13,628 nt of DNA from Caulobacteraceae bacterium. Its GTDB lineage: Bacteria; Pseudomonadota; Alphaproteobacteria; Caulobacterales; Caulobacteraceae. Under the pieces are notes generated by a model. It did no database searches. It worked only from the letters and a program-made list of their open reading frames with translations, and was not told where the DNA came from. The stretch spans positions 1 to 13,628 of the forward strand of contig CANGRP010000036.1 in the NCBI GenBank assembly GCA_947456005.1. The letters run 5' to 3'. The stretch's first letter is position 1, and every line of letters starts with the position of its first letter. Shown here piece after piece: positions 7,571 through 13,628 of the stretch. The position numbers and the translations under genes were made by a program.

Positions 7571-8260
7571 CTAGGAATGCGGCCGAGGCGTATCCAGCAA
7601 CCACCGGGAGGCGACCACCGCCGCCAGGGCGCCCCCGACCTGGCCGAGCAGGAACCCCGGGACGGACTCCGGGGCGATCCCCGCGAAGGTGTCGGTCAGG
7701 CTCCGGGCGAGGGTGACGGCAGGGTTGGCGAAGGATGTGGACGCGGTGAAGCCATAGGCGGCGGTGATGTAGAGGGCGACCAGGGCGGCCGTGGTCGCCG
7801 GGGCGAGGCGCGAGGCCAGGCGGATCACCAGGATGAGGCCGAAGGTCGCTACGCCCTCGGACAGCACCTGCCCGCCGCCGGACCGCACCTTGTCGGAGAC
7901 CTGGAACAGCGGCAGCTCGAACATGGCGTGGGCGAGGAGGACGCCGGCGACAGCGGCGAGGACCTGGACCGCGACCCGGGCGACAGCTTCCCCGGCGGTG
8001 AAATCCCGGTCGCGGGCGGCGAGGAGGCTGACGAGGGGATTGAAGTGAGCGCCGGAGACCGGTCCCAGAAGGGTGATGAGCACCACCAGACCGGCGCCGG
8101 TCGAGACCGTGTTCAGCAGCAGGGCGATGGCGTCATTCCCGCCGGACAGCCGCTCTCCCATGATCCCCGAGCCCACCACGATGGACAGGAGAAGGGCGGT
8201 TCCCAGGCCCTCCGCCGCCAGACGCCGGGCCAGACCGAAGCCGGGGGCCGCAGAGGTCAA
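7571..8260 (-). CDS. aqpS: AqpS-like aquaglyceroporin (arsenite channel) of the ars operon
   Basis: This is a six-helix MIP-family channel (229 aa) in the inner membrane. The first pore half-helix reads SGAHFNPLV (69-77), with NPL in place of NPA; the second is SFANPAVTL (176-184). The residue directly after the second NPA, normally the selectivity-filter Arg, is Val182, which widens the pore and fits a channel for uncharged As(OH)3 rather than water. In Sinorhizobium meliloti, AqpS encoded in an ars operon lets arsenite made by ArsC leak out down its gradient; I infer the same role here. The start is TTG at 8258-8260, overlapping the arsC stop as TTGA, with AAGGA 9 nt upstream inside arsC. 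The next ATG would delete most of the first helix. It is the last gene of arsR-arsC-aqpS. No terminator is apparent after the stop. Confidence 0.87.
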   Translation of the reverse strand: MTSAAPGFGLARRLAAEGLGTALLLSIVVGSGIMGERLSGGNDAIALLLNTVSTGAGLVVLITLLGPVSGAHFNPLVSLLAARDRDFTAGEAVARVAVQVLAAVAGVLLAHAMFELPLFQVSDKVRSGGGQVLSEGVATFGLILVIRLASRLAPATTAALVALYITAAYGFTASTSFANPAVTLARSLTDTFAGIAPESVPGFLLGQVGGALAAVVASRWLLDTPRPHS

Positions 8261-8760
8261 GGCGTGGAGTCCTTGCCGATCGCCTCCAGCCGGGCGCGGA
8301 CGTCCGGACCGTCAAGGACTTCGGGCGGCAGGGCCAGGAAGTGTTCGATGCGACGACGCAGCCGGCGTTCGGTTGCAGCGAAGGCCGCCGCCACCTCGGC
8401 CTCAGATCCTGTCACCGCCGCGGGATCCTCTACCCCCCAGTGCGCCGTGACGGGACGTCCTGGCCAGATGGGGCAGACCTCGCCGGCGGCGTTGTCGCAG
8501 ACGGTGAAGATGAAGTGGATCGGCGCCGCTCCCGGGGCGGCGAACTCATCCCAGGACTTGGAGCGGAATTCAGCAGGGTCGAGCCCCAGGGACCTCAGTA
8601 CGGGAACTGCGCCCGGATTGATGCGGCCGGTGGGGAAGGACCCGGCGGAGAAGGCGCTGAACCTGTCGCCGCCCAGGCGGCGCAGCAGGCCCTCGGCGAT
8701 GACCGAACGGGCGGAGTTCCCGGTGCAGAGGAAGAGGACGTTTCGGGGACGGTCAGTCAC
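8257..8760 (-). CDS. arsC: Arsenate reductase, thioredoxin-coupled LMW-PTP type (ArsC)
   Basis: This cytoplasmic enzyme (167 aa) reduces arsenate to arsenite using a cysteine relay and thioredoxin. The phosphatase-like loop is CTGNSAR (Cys12 to Arg18). The relay cysteines are Cys88 and Cys96 in FTVCDNAAGEVCPIWPG (85-101), and the general acid is Asp112 in HWGVEDP. The architecture is that of Staphylococcus aureus pI258 ArsC with a C-terminal extension (about 30 residues longer). The start codon is GTG at 8758-8760, 30 bp after the arsR stop, with only a weak GGA site upstream; no better start lies nearby and the fold begins immediately (RNVLFLC). It overlaps aqpS by 4 bp, so product arsenite and its exit channel are made together. 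The call is firm from the intact active site. Confidence 0.93.
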   Translation of the reverse strand: MTDRPRNVLFLCTGNSARSVIAEGLLRRLGGDRFSAFSAGSFPTGRINPGAVPVLRSLGLDPAEFRSKSWDEFAAPGAAPIHFIFTVCDNAAGEVCPIWPGRPVTAHWGVEDPAAVTGSEAEVAAAFAATERRLRRRIEHFLALPPEVLDGPDVRARLEAIGKDSTP

Positions 8761-8790
8761 GGCTTCAGTTCCGGCTGGAGATGAAGGACG

Positions 8791-9147
8791 TCAGGGCGCG
8801 GGGGCGCCCTGGCAGGTCGGAGGCAGGTCGGCGCAGATCTCTGGCCGGCCCTGGCAGCAATCTTCCATGAGGTAGGCCAGGAGGCCGCGCATGGCGCCGA
8901 AGTCGGCGGAGTAGACGATGGACCGACCCTCCCGGCGCGACTGGGTCAGACCCGCTGCGGTGAGGATGGAGAGGTTCGACGAGAGGGTGTTCGGAAGGCT
9001 GCCTGTGGTGCGGGCGATCTCGCCGGCGGCAAGCCCCTGCGGGCCCGCCGCGACGAGCCTGCGGAACACCTCCAGGCGCCCCGGATGTGCAAGGGCGCTG
9101 AGGGCGGCGACGGCCTCCGCCGTAGGAGTTGAGACGCTCACGAGCAT
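8791..9147 (-). CDS. arsR: ArsR/SmtB-family arsenite-responsive repressor
   Basis: This winged-helix metalloregulator (118 aa) should repress the ars operon until trivalent arsenic binds. The helix-turn-helix spans about 40-66 (AGEIARTTGS to LSILTAAGL) followed by the wing RREGRSIVYS (71-80). Four cysteines lie near the C-terminus: Cys97-Cys98, Cys105 and Cys112 (EDCCQGRPEIC). This resembles the C-terminal site known for the Acidithiobacillus ferrooxidans ArsR rather than the alpha-3 CxC site of plasmid ArsR. The open frame extends 19 codons upstream to ATG 9204, but that extension covers the operator and promoter, so I choose ATG 9145-9147. No ribosome-binding site precedes it, and the promoter position predicts a leader of only a few nucleotides, so translation is probably leaderless. 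It is first in arsR-arsC-aqpS and likely autoregulated. Confidence 0.88.
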   Translation of the reverse strand: MLVSVSTPTAEAVAALSALAHPGRLEVFRRLVAAGPQGLAAGEIARTTGSLPNTLSSNLSILTAAGLTQSRREGRSIVYSADFGAMRGLLAYLMEDCCQGRPEICADLPPTCQGAPAP

Positions 9148-9157
9148 GGGCTGTGTT

Positions 9158-9185
9158 TTTATCTCGATATTTCCGGAATTGTCGA
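9158..9185 (-). promoter_or_regulatory. arsR promoter with embedded ArsR operator dyad
   Basis: On the minus strand, -35 TCGACA (9180-9185, 5 of 6 to TTGACA) and -10 GATAAA (9158-9163, 4 of 6) are separated by 16 bp. The -10 ends 10 nt before the arsR ATG. An imperfect 22-bp palindrome, TCGATATTTCC (9164-9174) against GGAATTGTCGA (9175-9185), matches in 9 of 11 arm positions and fills the spacer and -35. This placement would let a bound ArsR dimer block RNA polymerase. It is the most AT-rich stretch nearby. The promoter and dyad are seen in sequence; ArsR binding is inferred. Confidence 0.65.
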
Positions 9186-9236
9186 ATCTTGAATCCAGGA
9201 TCATGCTCGACGCGACACTCGAAACCCGGGCGCTTC

Positions 9237-10220
9237 ATGCCGACCCTCCACCCCCTGACGACCGGCGATGTCTGGCTGGGTCGCGATATGCGCCGGCGCG
9301 ACGACTGGCGTCGCGTCCTCCGGAGCGATGAGGTCGCCGAGCTGATGGCGGCGCGAACGGCCGCCCGGACCCGTTCAGCGGACCGCACGGCCTGGACCCG
9401 GGAAGACTTCCCCCTCCCCCGGCTGGGCGCCGAAGTCACCGCCTGGCTGGAAGCCCTCGACCGGGGCCGGGGCTTCCTCCTTCTGAGGGGCCTGCCTGTC
9501 TACGAGATCGGCCCGGAGGCCTCGGCCGACATCTACTGGGGCCTGGGTCTGCATATGGGGCGCGCGGTCTCGCAGAACACGGACGGCGATCTTCTGGGCC
9601 ATGTCCGGGACACCGGCGCCGACCCCGCCGCCTACGGGGTGCGGCTTTACCGGACCCGGGCCGAGCAGGACTTCCACACCGACGGCGCCGACATCATCGG
9701 CCTCCTCTGCCTGCAGGGCGCCAGGACCGGCGGCGTGAGCCGGATCGCGAGCTCGGCGGCGATCTTCAACCGGCTGCTGTCCGAACGGCCTGAGCTTGTC
9801 CCGGCCCTCTTCGAGGCCTTTCCCTTCGACACCCAGGGCCAGCACCGGCCCGGATCGCCAGCCTGGTTCAGCCGTCCGATCTGCCGCCTGGCGGAGGGCC
9901 GCCTGAACCTGTTCTTCATTCCCTGGTACATCCGCGAGAGCCAGCAGCACGCCGACGCCCCGCGCCTGTCCGCGGACCAGGAGGCGGTCCTGCGCTTCAT
10001 CGAGACCACCGCCAATGACCCCGACCACTTCCTGGACATGGACTTCCAGCCTGGGGACATCCAGCTGCTGAAGAACGCCTCCATCCTCCACAAGCGCACC
10101 GCCTACGAGGACTGGGATGATCCCGCGCGCAAGCGCCACCTGCTCAGGCTCTGGCTCGTGCAGGAGGGATTCTCTGCGGGCGACGTGGGCCTCCGCGAGG
10201 GCGTGAAGGCCCCCGCCTAG
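9237..10220 (+). CDS. TauD/TfdA-family Fe(II)/2-oxoglutarate-dependent dioxygenase
   Basis: This is a cytoplasmic non-haem iron oxygenase (327 aa) that would couple oxidation of a small substrate to decarboxylation of 2-oxoglutarate. The iron ligands fit HxD...H: His147 and Asp149 in DFHTDGAD, and distal His285 in ILHKRTAYED. Arg300 or Arg304 (KRHLLRLWL) would bind the 2-oxoglutarate carboxylate. The segment GLHMGRAVSQNTDGDLLGHV (104-123) is a recognisable TauD-superfamily block. Start ATG 9237 is chosen because residues upstream are arginine-rich and read through the arsR promoter; its ribosome-binding site is poor. The gene diverges from arsR across an 89-bp gap, so the ArsR operator lies 51-73 bp upstream of its start. 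The substrate is unknown: the family includes taurine, sulfonate, herbicide and carnitine-pathway enzymes, and nothing here picks one. An arsenic-linked role is speculation from position. Confidence 0.85.
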   Translation: MPTLHPLTTGDVWLGRDMRRRDDWRRVLRSDEVAELMAARTAARTRSADRTAWTREDFPLPRLGAEVTAWLEALDRGRGFLLLRGLPVYEIGPEASADIYWGLGLHMGRAVSQNTDGDLLGHVRDTGADPAAYGVRLYRTRAEQDFHTDGADIIGLLCLQGARTGGVSRIASSAAIFNRLLSERPELVPALFEAFPFDTQGQHRPGSPAWFSRPICRLAEGRLNLFFIPWYIRESQQHADAPRLSADQEAVLRFIETTANDPDHFLDMDFQPGDIQLLKNASILHKRTAYEDWDDPARKRHLLRLWLVQEGFSAGDVGLREGVKAPA

Positions 10221-10232
10221 GCCATGCGACAG

Positions 10233-10246
10233 GGCCCCTGAGGGCC
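10233..10246 (+). terminator. Possible hairpin terminator after the dioxygenase gene
   Basis: GGCCC (10233-10237) pairs with GGGCC (10242-10246) around a CTGA tetraloop, 12 bp after the stop. No clear T-run follows, only CTTTCT further on, so it is a weak candidate. Confidence 0.25.
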
Positions 10247-10508
10247 GGACCGCCTTTCTGGGACGGGCGCCCTTGAGGGTCCGGGATATCTCCGGGAGCG
10301 ACGAGGGCGACCACGGCCTGCGCCAGCCCGTGCGATCCGAAATTTGGACGCCTGAGTACACTCCGGCTAAGTAATAGAAAAAGCGTGGGAAAATCCTTCA
10401 CCGGGCCATGTCGCGACTTGCCCTGTCGCGGCAATGGGCGGAACATGAAGGGGAATGGGGAGCTTCGAGCCCCCGCGGGCCGGCTTGATCGGACCCGAGA
10501 AGACAAGG

Positions 10509-10513
10509 GGAGG
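10509..10513 (+). promoter_or_regulatory. Shine-Dalgarno GGAGG for emrA
   Basis: GGAGG is 7 nt from GTG 10521 and decides that start over an in-frame ATG at 10455, which would add 22 residues before the cytoplasmic tail. Confidence 0.6.
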
Positions 10514-10520
10514 AAGGCGC

Positions 10521-11579
10521 GTGACCGACAAGGCGCCGGAAGGGCCAGCGGGCGGGACCCGCAAGAGGGGCGGCGTCTCCAGACGCTGGATCGTGATGGC
10601 GGGCGGGCCGCTGGTCATCCTCGCCGCCCTGGCCTGGTACTTCCTGACCCTGGGTCGCTTCCAGACTACCGACAACGCCTTTGTCCAGGTCGCGAAGACC
10701 CCCGTGGCCCCCTCGATCAGCGGCCGGGTGGTCGAGATCTTCGTGCGCGAGAACCAGGCGGTGAAGAAGGGCCAGGTGCTCTTCCGTCTGGACGCCCGGG
10801 ACGCCCAGGCGTCCCTGTCGGCCGCCGAGGCCGAACTGGCCAACGCGGAGCAGATGGTGGCTCAACAGCGGGCCGCCTATGGGCGCGAGCAGGCCAACGT
10901 GGCCGCAGCCCGTGAGACCCTGCGCTATGCCGAAGCCGAGGCCGTGCGGCAGGCCGGATTGGCTGCGGCCGGGGCGGGATCGGTTCAGGTGGCCGACCAG
11001 GCCCGCCACGCGGCGCGGCTTGCCCGCGAACATCTCAAGGTGGCCGAACAATCGGCGGCGGCGGCCCTCGCCGTCCTCGGGGGCGACCCCCAGGCCGGGT
11101 CCCGGGCCGCTGCGGTCCTGCAGGCCCGGGCCCAGCTTGAACGCGCCCGCCTCAACACCTCCTACACGGAGGTGCTGGCGCCCTCGGACGGCGTGGTGGC
11201 GCGCGTCGACCAGCTGCCGGTCGGCGCCTACCTGAACGCGTCCCAGGCCGCCTTCTGGCTCCTGGCCGGACGCCCATGGGTGGAGGCGAACTACAAGGAA
11301 GACCAGATCGCCCGGATGCGGGTGGGACAGCCCGTCGAGATCGACATCGAGGCCTATCCCCAGGACAAGCTCAAGGGCCGGGTGGCCAGTTTCGCCCCCG
11401 GGACGGGACAGGCCTTCTCCGCCCTTCCTGCGCAAAACGCCACGGGCAACTGGGTCAAGGTCACCCAGAGGCTCCCCGTCCGGATCGAGTTCGACCAGCC
11501 CCCGCCGGACATGGCCGCCCGGGCGGGACTGTCCGCCACGGTCAAGGTCGACGTGCGGTCCAGCCGTGACGGGAAGTAG
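10521..11579 (+). CDS. emrA: EmrA/HlyD-family membrane fusion protein of a tripartite exporter
   Basis: This periplasmic adaptor (352 aa) is anchored by one N-terminal membrane helix (about 23-45) and should link an inner-membrane MFS pump to an outer-membrane channel. After the helix, TTDNAFV (49-55) begins the first barrel strand typical of EmrA. The first lipoyl half-motif follows (about 62-93, ISGRVVEIFVRENQAVKKG), then a long alanine/glutamate-rich coiled hairpin (about 95-212), then the second lipoyl half (about 214-245, TEVLAPSDGVVARV). The stretch FSALPAQNATGNWVKV followed by QRLPVRI (about 299-322) is the EmrA-subfamily hallmark. The start is GTG with GGAGG 7 nt upstream. The outer-membrane lipoprotein gene begins 4 bp after its stop and emrB follows, so the operon encodes all three parts. 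No MarR/TetR regulator is in the window, so control is unseen. Confidence 0.92.
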   Translation: MTDKAPEGPAGGTRKRGGVSRRWIVMAGGPLVILAALAWYFLTLGRFQTTDNAFVQVAKTPVAPSISGRVVEIFVRENQAVKKGQVLFRLDARDAQASLSAAEAELANAEQMVAQQRAAYGREQANVAAARETLRYAEAEAVRQAGLAAAGAGSVQVADQARHAARLAREHLKVAEQSAAAALAVLGGDPQAGSRAAAVLQARAQLERARLNTSYTEVLAPSDGVVARVDQLPVGAYLNASQAAFWLLAGRPWVEANYKEDQIARMRVGQPVEIDIEAYPQDKLKGRVASFAPGTGQAFSALPAQNATGNWVKVTQRLPVRIEFDQPPPDMAARAGLSATVKVDVRSSRDGK

Positions 11580-11583
11580 GGCC

Positions 11584-13035
11584 ATGCCCGTCCTTCCGCC
11601 CCGCCCCGCGGCTATCCTGGGCCTCGCTGCAGGCCTCATGTTCCTGGGAGGGTGCGCGACCACGGACGCCGCCTTCACCGCCCCCCCCGGGACCCCCTCC
11701 CCCGAGGGCTATGGCCTGGCCGGTGAGCGCACGCCTTCCAGGGTCGTTGTCGAGGCCGGCGTCAGATCCCGCACCTGGTGGTCGGCCTTCGGCTCCCCAC
11801 AGCTCGACGAGGTCATCCGACTGGCCCTGGAGAACGCGCCTGGCCTAGCAGAAGCCCGCGCCACCCTTGAACGGCACCAGGCGGAAGCGGAGGCGGCGCA
11901 GGCCCTGCTCAAGCCCCAGATCGGTCTCAACGCCCGGGTCGAGCGGCAATTGTTCAACAGCAAGGGCTTCGGGCTCAGCGGCTTTCCCAGTCGCACCTTC
12001 AGCATCTTAAGCCTGGGAGGCCTGGTGAGCTATGACCCCGACCTGTTCGGTGTCGGACGCAGCCGGGCGGGCGAGGCCTCCGCCCTTGCCGACGCCGCGA
12101 GTTGGGAAGCCGATGCGGCGGCCCTTTCGCTCTCGGCAAGCGTGGCGCTGGAAGTGGTCTGGATCGCGGGCCTGAACGCGCAGATCGAGTCTGCGGAACA
12201 GGTGATCGACGACAGCAGGAAACTTGTCGAGCTTGCGCGGCGGGCCGAGGGCCTCGGCGGGCTGTCCCGTTCGGGCCGGGTGGAGATCGAAGCCCAGCTC
12301 GCCATCGACGAAGCCCAGATGCCCGACCTCTTCCGGCAAAGGGACCAGGCCCGACGTCGCCTGGCCCTCCTGGCGGGAAAGTCCCCGTCGGAATGGGCCC
12401 CGCCGGACTTCAGGCTGGCGGACCTGGTCCTTCCGGGCGCCATTCCCGTCAGCCTCCCCTCGGAGCTGCTTTCGGGGCGCCCCGACATCAAGGCCGCAGA
12501 GGCCGAGTTGCGCGCGGCGCGGTTCGCCGCCCGGGCGGAACACACGGATTCCCTTCCGAAACTGAGCCTCACCGGCGACTACGCCCAGACCTCGAACCAG
12601 ATCGAGGATCTGTTCAGGTCTGACTCCCGCGGCTGGAACCTGTCTTCGGGCCTGACCGCACCGATCTACGACGGCGGCCTCGCCCGGGCCAACCGGAGGA
12701 TGGCCGAGGCCGACCTTCGTGGGGCCGAGGCCCGGTATCGCCGGACCGTGCTCGAGGCTTTCTCGCAGGTCGGCGGATTGATGACCTCCCTCGACGCCGC
12801 AGAGACCGAGGTCGCCGCCTTCCGGCGGGCGGTGGACGCCGCGCAGACGGACGCCGACATCACGCTGGCCGGGGTCAGGCTGGGCGGCACCCCGCTCCTC
12901 CGGGCCATCGACGCCCGTCGCCAGCTCAGCCTGGCGCGACGTAGCCTGGCCGAGGCCGAGGCTCGGCGTCTGTCGGACGTGATCGGGCTCTTCGCCGCAG
13001 CCGGGGCGGACTGGCGAACGGCCGCCGATGACTGA
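11584..13035 (+). CDS. NodT-family outer-membrane efflux lipoprotein
   Basis: This is the TolC-like outer-membrane factor (483 aa) that completes the exporter. A short signal peptide ends in the lipobox LGGC (Cys24), so the mature protein is lipid-anchored. The two internally similar OMF repeats are visible. The first runs from about 60 with WWSAFGSPQLDEVIRLALEN and YDPDLFGVGRSRA. The second starts near LLSGRPDIKAAEAELRAARF, followed by APIYDGGLARANRRMAEADL. The LPS-LL-RPDI motif is a NodT/OprM group hallmark. ATG 11584 is preferred: GGGAAG lies 7 nt upstream, and it comes 4 bp after the emrA stop. A GTG at 11566 inside emrA would add six residues. Its last 8 bp overlap the start of emrB, so the channel is encoded between adaptor and pump. 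The fit with RND-type channels serving an MFS pump is normal for EmrAB-like systems in proteobacteria. Confidence 0.92.
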   Translation: MPVLPPRPAAILGLAAGLMFLGGCATTDAAFTAPPGTPSPEGYGLAGERTPSRVVVEAGVRSRTWWSAFGSPQLDEVIRLALENAPGLAEARATLERHQAEAEAAQALLKPQIGLNARVERQLFNSKGFGLSGFPSRTFSILSLGGLVSYDPDLFGVGRSRAGEASALADAASWEADAAALSLSASVALEVVWIAGLNAQIESAEQVIDDSRKLVELARRAEGLGGLSRSGRVEIEAQLAIDEAQMPDLFRQRDQARRRLALLAGKSPSEWAPPDFRLADLVLPGAIPVSLPSELLSGRPDIKAAEAELRAARFAARAEHTDSLPKLSLTGDYAQTSNQIEDLFRSDSRGWNLSSGLTAPIYDGGLARANRRMAEADLRGAEARYRRTVLEAFSQVGGLMTSLDAAETEVAAFRRAVDAAQTDADITLAGVRLGGTPLLRAIDARRQLSLARRSLAEAEARRLSDVIGLFAAAGADWRTAADD

Positions 13036-13628
13036 TACGTCCGACTTCCTCGAAAAGGATAAGGCGAACCGCATTCCCATCACTGGCGCCCTGATGCTGG
13101 CGACGTTGATGCATACCCTCGACAGCACCATCGCCAACGTCGCCCTGCCCAATATGCAGGGCAGCATCTCGGCCTCCCCCGAGCAGCTGACCTGGGTGCT
13201 GACCTCCTACATCCTGGCTACCGCGGTCATGACGCCGCTCTGCGGCTGGCTCGCGATGAAGTTCGGCCGGAAGCGGATGATCGTGCTGTCGATCATCGGA
13301 TTCACGGCGGCTTCGATGCTCTGTGGCATCGCCACCAGCGTACCGGAGATGGTGCTCTTCCGCACCTTGCAGGGCCTGGCGGGCGCCTCACTGATGCCCC
13401 TGTCGCAGTCGGTCATGCTGGACAGCTATCCGCAGGAACAGATCCCCCGGGTGATGAGCCTGTGGAGTTCGGCGGTGATCCTAGGGCCCATCCTGGGCCC
13501 CATCGTCGGCGGATGGATCACAGAGCATCTCGACTGGCGGTGGGTCTTCTTCATCAACCTGCCGCTGGGCATCATCGCCGTCCTGGGGGTGTCCACCTTC
13601 ATGGCGGATGACCCGGGGGGAAGACAGC
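13028..13628 (+). CDS. emrB: EmrB-like DHA2-family MFS multidrug exporter, 3' end outside window
   Basis: This is the proton-driven inner-membrane pump of the exporter; about 200 residues of an expected 500 or so (14 membrane helices) are visible. Helix 1 holds the DHA2 signature LMHTLDSTIANVALP (27-41), with Asp32 expected to take part in proton coupling. MFS motif A appears as GWLAMKFGRKRM (73-84) between helices 2 and 3. The antiporter motif C is ILGPILGPIVGGW (151-163) in helix 5. DWRWVFFINLPLG (169-181) is another strong DHA2/EmrB mark. The start ATG 13028 overlaps the end of the outer-membrane lipoprotein gene by 8 bp (ATGACTGA) without a clear ribosome-binding site, implying translational coupling. 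The gene reads open to the right edge. Substrates cannot be told from sequence; hydrophobic drugs, bile salts or uncouplers are typical for EmrAB. Confidence 0.92.
   Translation, partial: MTDTSDFLEKDKANRIPITGALMLATLMHTLDSTIANVALPNMQGSISASPEQLTWVLTSYILATAVMTPLCGWLAMKFGRKRMIVLSIIGFTAASMLCGIATSVPEMVLFRTLQGLAGASLMPLSQSVMLDSYPQEQIPRVMSLWSSAVILGPILGPIVGGWITEHLDWRWVFFINLPLGIIAVLGVSTFMADDPGGRQ

Larger units (their letters stand above)
10221..10520 (+). other. 300-bp gene-free leader upstream of the efflux operon
   Basis: No credible gene lies here. It holds a GC hairpin just after the dioxygenase stop, a TCCGGGA direct repeat around 10279-10296, an AT-rich patch at 10335-10385 (containing GGCTAAGTAAT, a possible -10 region), and a small dyad TTGCC (10418-10422) / GGCAA (10430-10434) with a TGTCGCG direct repeat (10409-10415 and 10424-10430). 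I infer that the efflux-operon promoter and its regulator site are within it, but I cannot fix a -35/-10 pair. Confidence 0.4.

Noticed and set aside
7577..8875. 432-codon plus-strand frame opposite aqpS and arsC
   Set aside because: Antisense to two genes whose active-site and pore motifs are intact; the translation is a Gly/Arg/Glu-rich composition artefact.
9148..9204. Upstream extension of arsR by 19 codons to ATG 9204
   Set aside because: It covers the operator dyad and the -35/-10 elements; 118 aa is the usual ArsR length.
9129..9236. Upstream extension of the dioxygenase frame by 36 codons
   Set aside because: The added residues are arginine- and serine-rich, unlike the family, and the segment is the arsR promoter and operator.
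10398..11678. 426-codon minus-strand frame opposite emrA
   Set aside because: Composition artefact opposite a gene with clear EmrA features.
12007..13167. 386-codon minus-strand frame opposite the outer-membrane lipoprotein and emrB
   Set aside because: Same reason; no recognisable domain and it spans the overlap of two real genes.
1..13628. Mobile element, CRISPR array, defence island or tRNA gene
   Set aside because: I saw no transposase, integrase, regularly spaced repeats, terminal inverted repeats or cloverleaf. Codon and base usage look uniform across the window.

Overview
The window is very GC-rich chromosomal DNA from a Gram-negative bacterium. Two exported lipoproteins, an EmrA/EmrB-type tripartite exporter with a NodT-type outer-membrane channel, and an arsenic operon of the rhizobial AqpS type all point to Alphaproteobacteria. 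I would guess Caulobacterales (Caulobacter, Phenylobacterium, Brevundimonas), but that placement is inference from gene style, not a search. There are twelve protein genes, two of them cut by the window edges. I see no tRNA, rRNA, CRISPR array, insertion sequence or integrase.

Region 1 (1-4515): a TesA-like SGNH esterase on the minus strand (cut at the left edge) is divergent from a YbbA-type ABC ATPase and a YbbP-type FtsX-fold permease that overlap by 4 bp. A SAM-dependent methyltransferase follows 18 bp later. The tesA/ybbA/ybbP arrangement is the one known from Escherichia coli. The two divergent starts are only 15 bp apart if the GTG start with the good ribosome-binding site is used for the esterase.

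Region 2 (4516-7368): a GPH-family (MFS_2) sugar:cation symporter on the plus strand converges on a minus-strand lipoprotein esterase of the PHB-depolymerase/LpqC type that carries an Ig-like domain.

Region 3 (7571-10220): a compact minus-strand arsenic operon, arsR-arsC-aqpS. There is no arsenite pump. The last gene is an aquaglyceroporin whose selectivity-filter Arg is replaced by Val, as expected for a metalloid channel. A 22-bp operator-like dyad sits between a recognisable -35 and -10 upstream of arsR, and the transcript looks almost leaderless. On the other side of the same 89-bp gap is a divergent TauD/TfdA-type Fe(II)/2-oxoglutarate dioxygenase whose link to arsenic is unknown. This is the part of the window most worth a second look.

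Region 4 (10221-13628): after a 300-bp non-coding leader comes a drug-efflux operon in the order emrA (periplasmic adaptor), NodT-like outer-membrane lipoprotein, emrB (DHA2 MFS pump, cut at the right edge). The genes abut or overlap and would build one tripartite exporter.

I did not find a convincing wholly new system. The dioxygenase/ars shared control region is the best candidate for undescribed biology.
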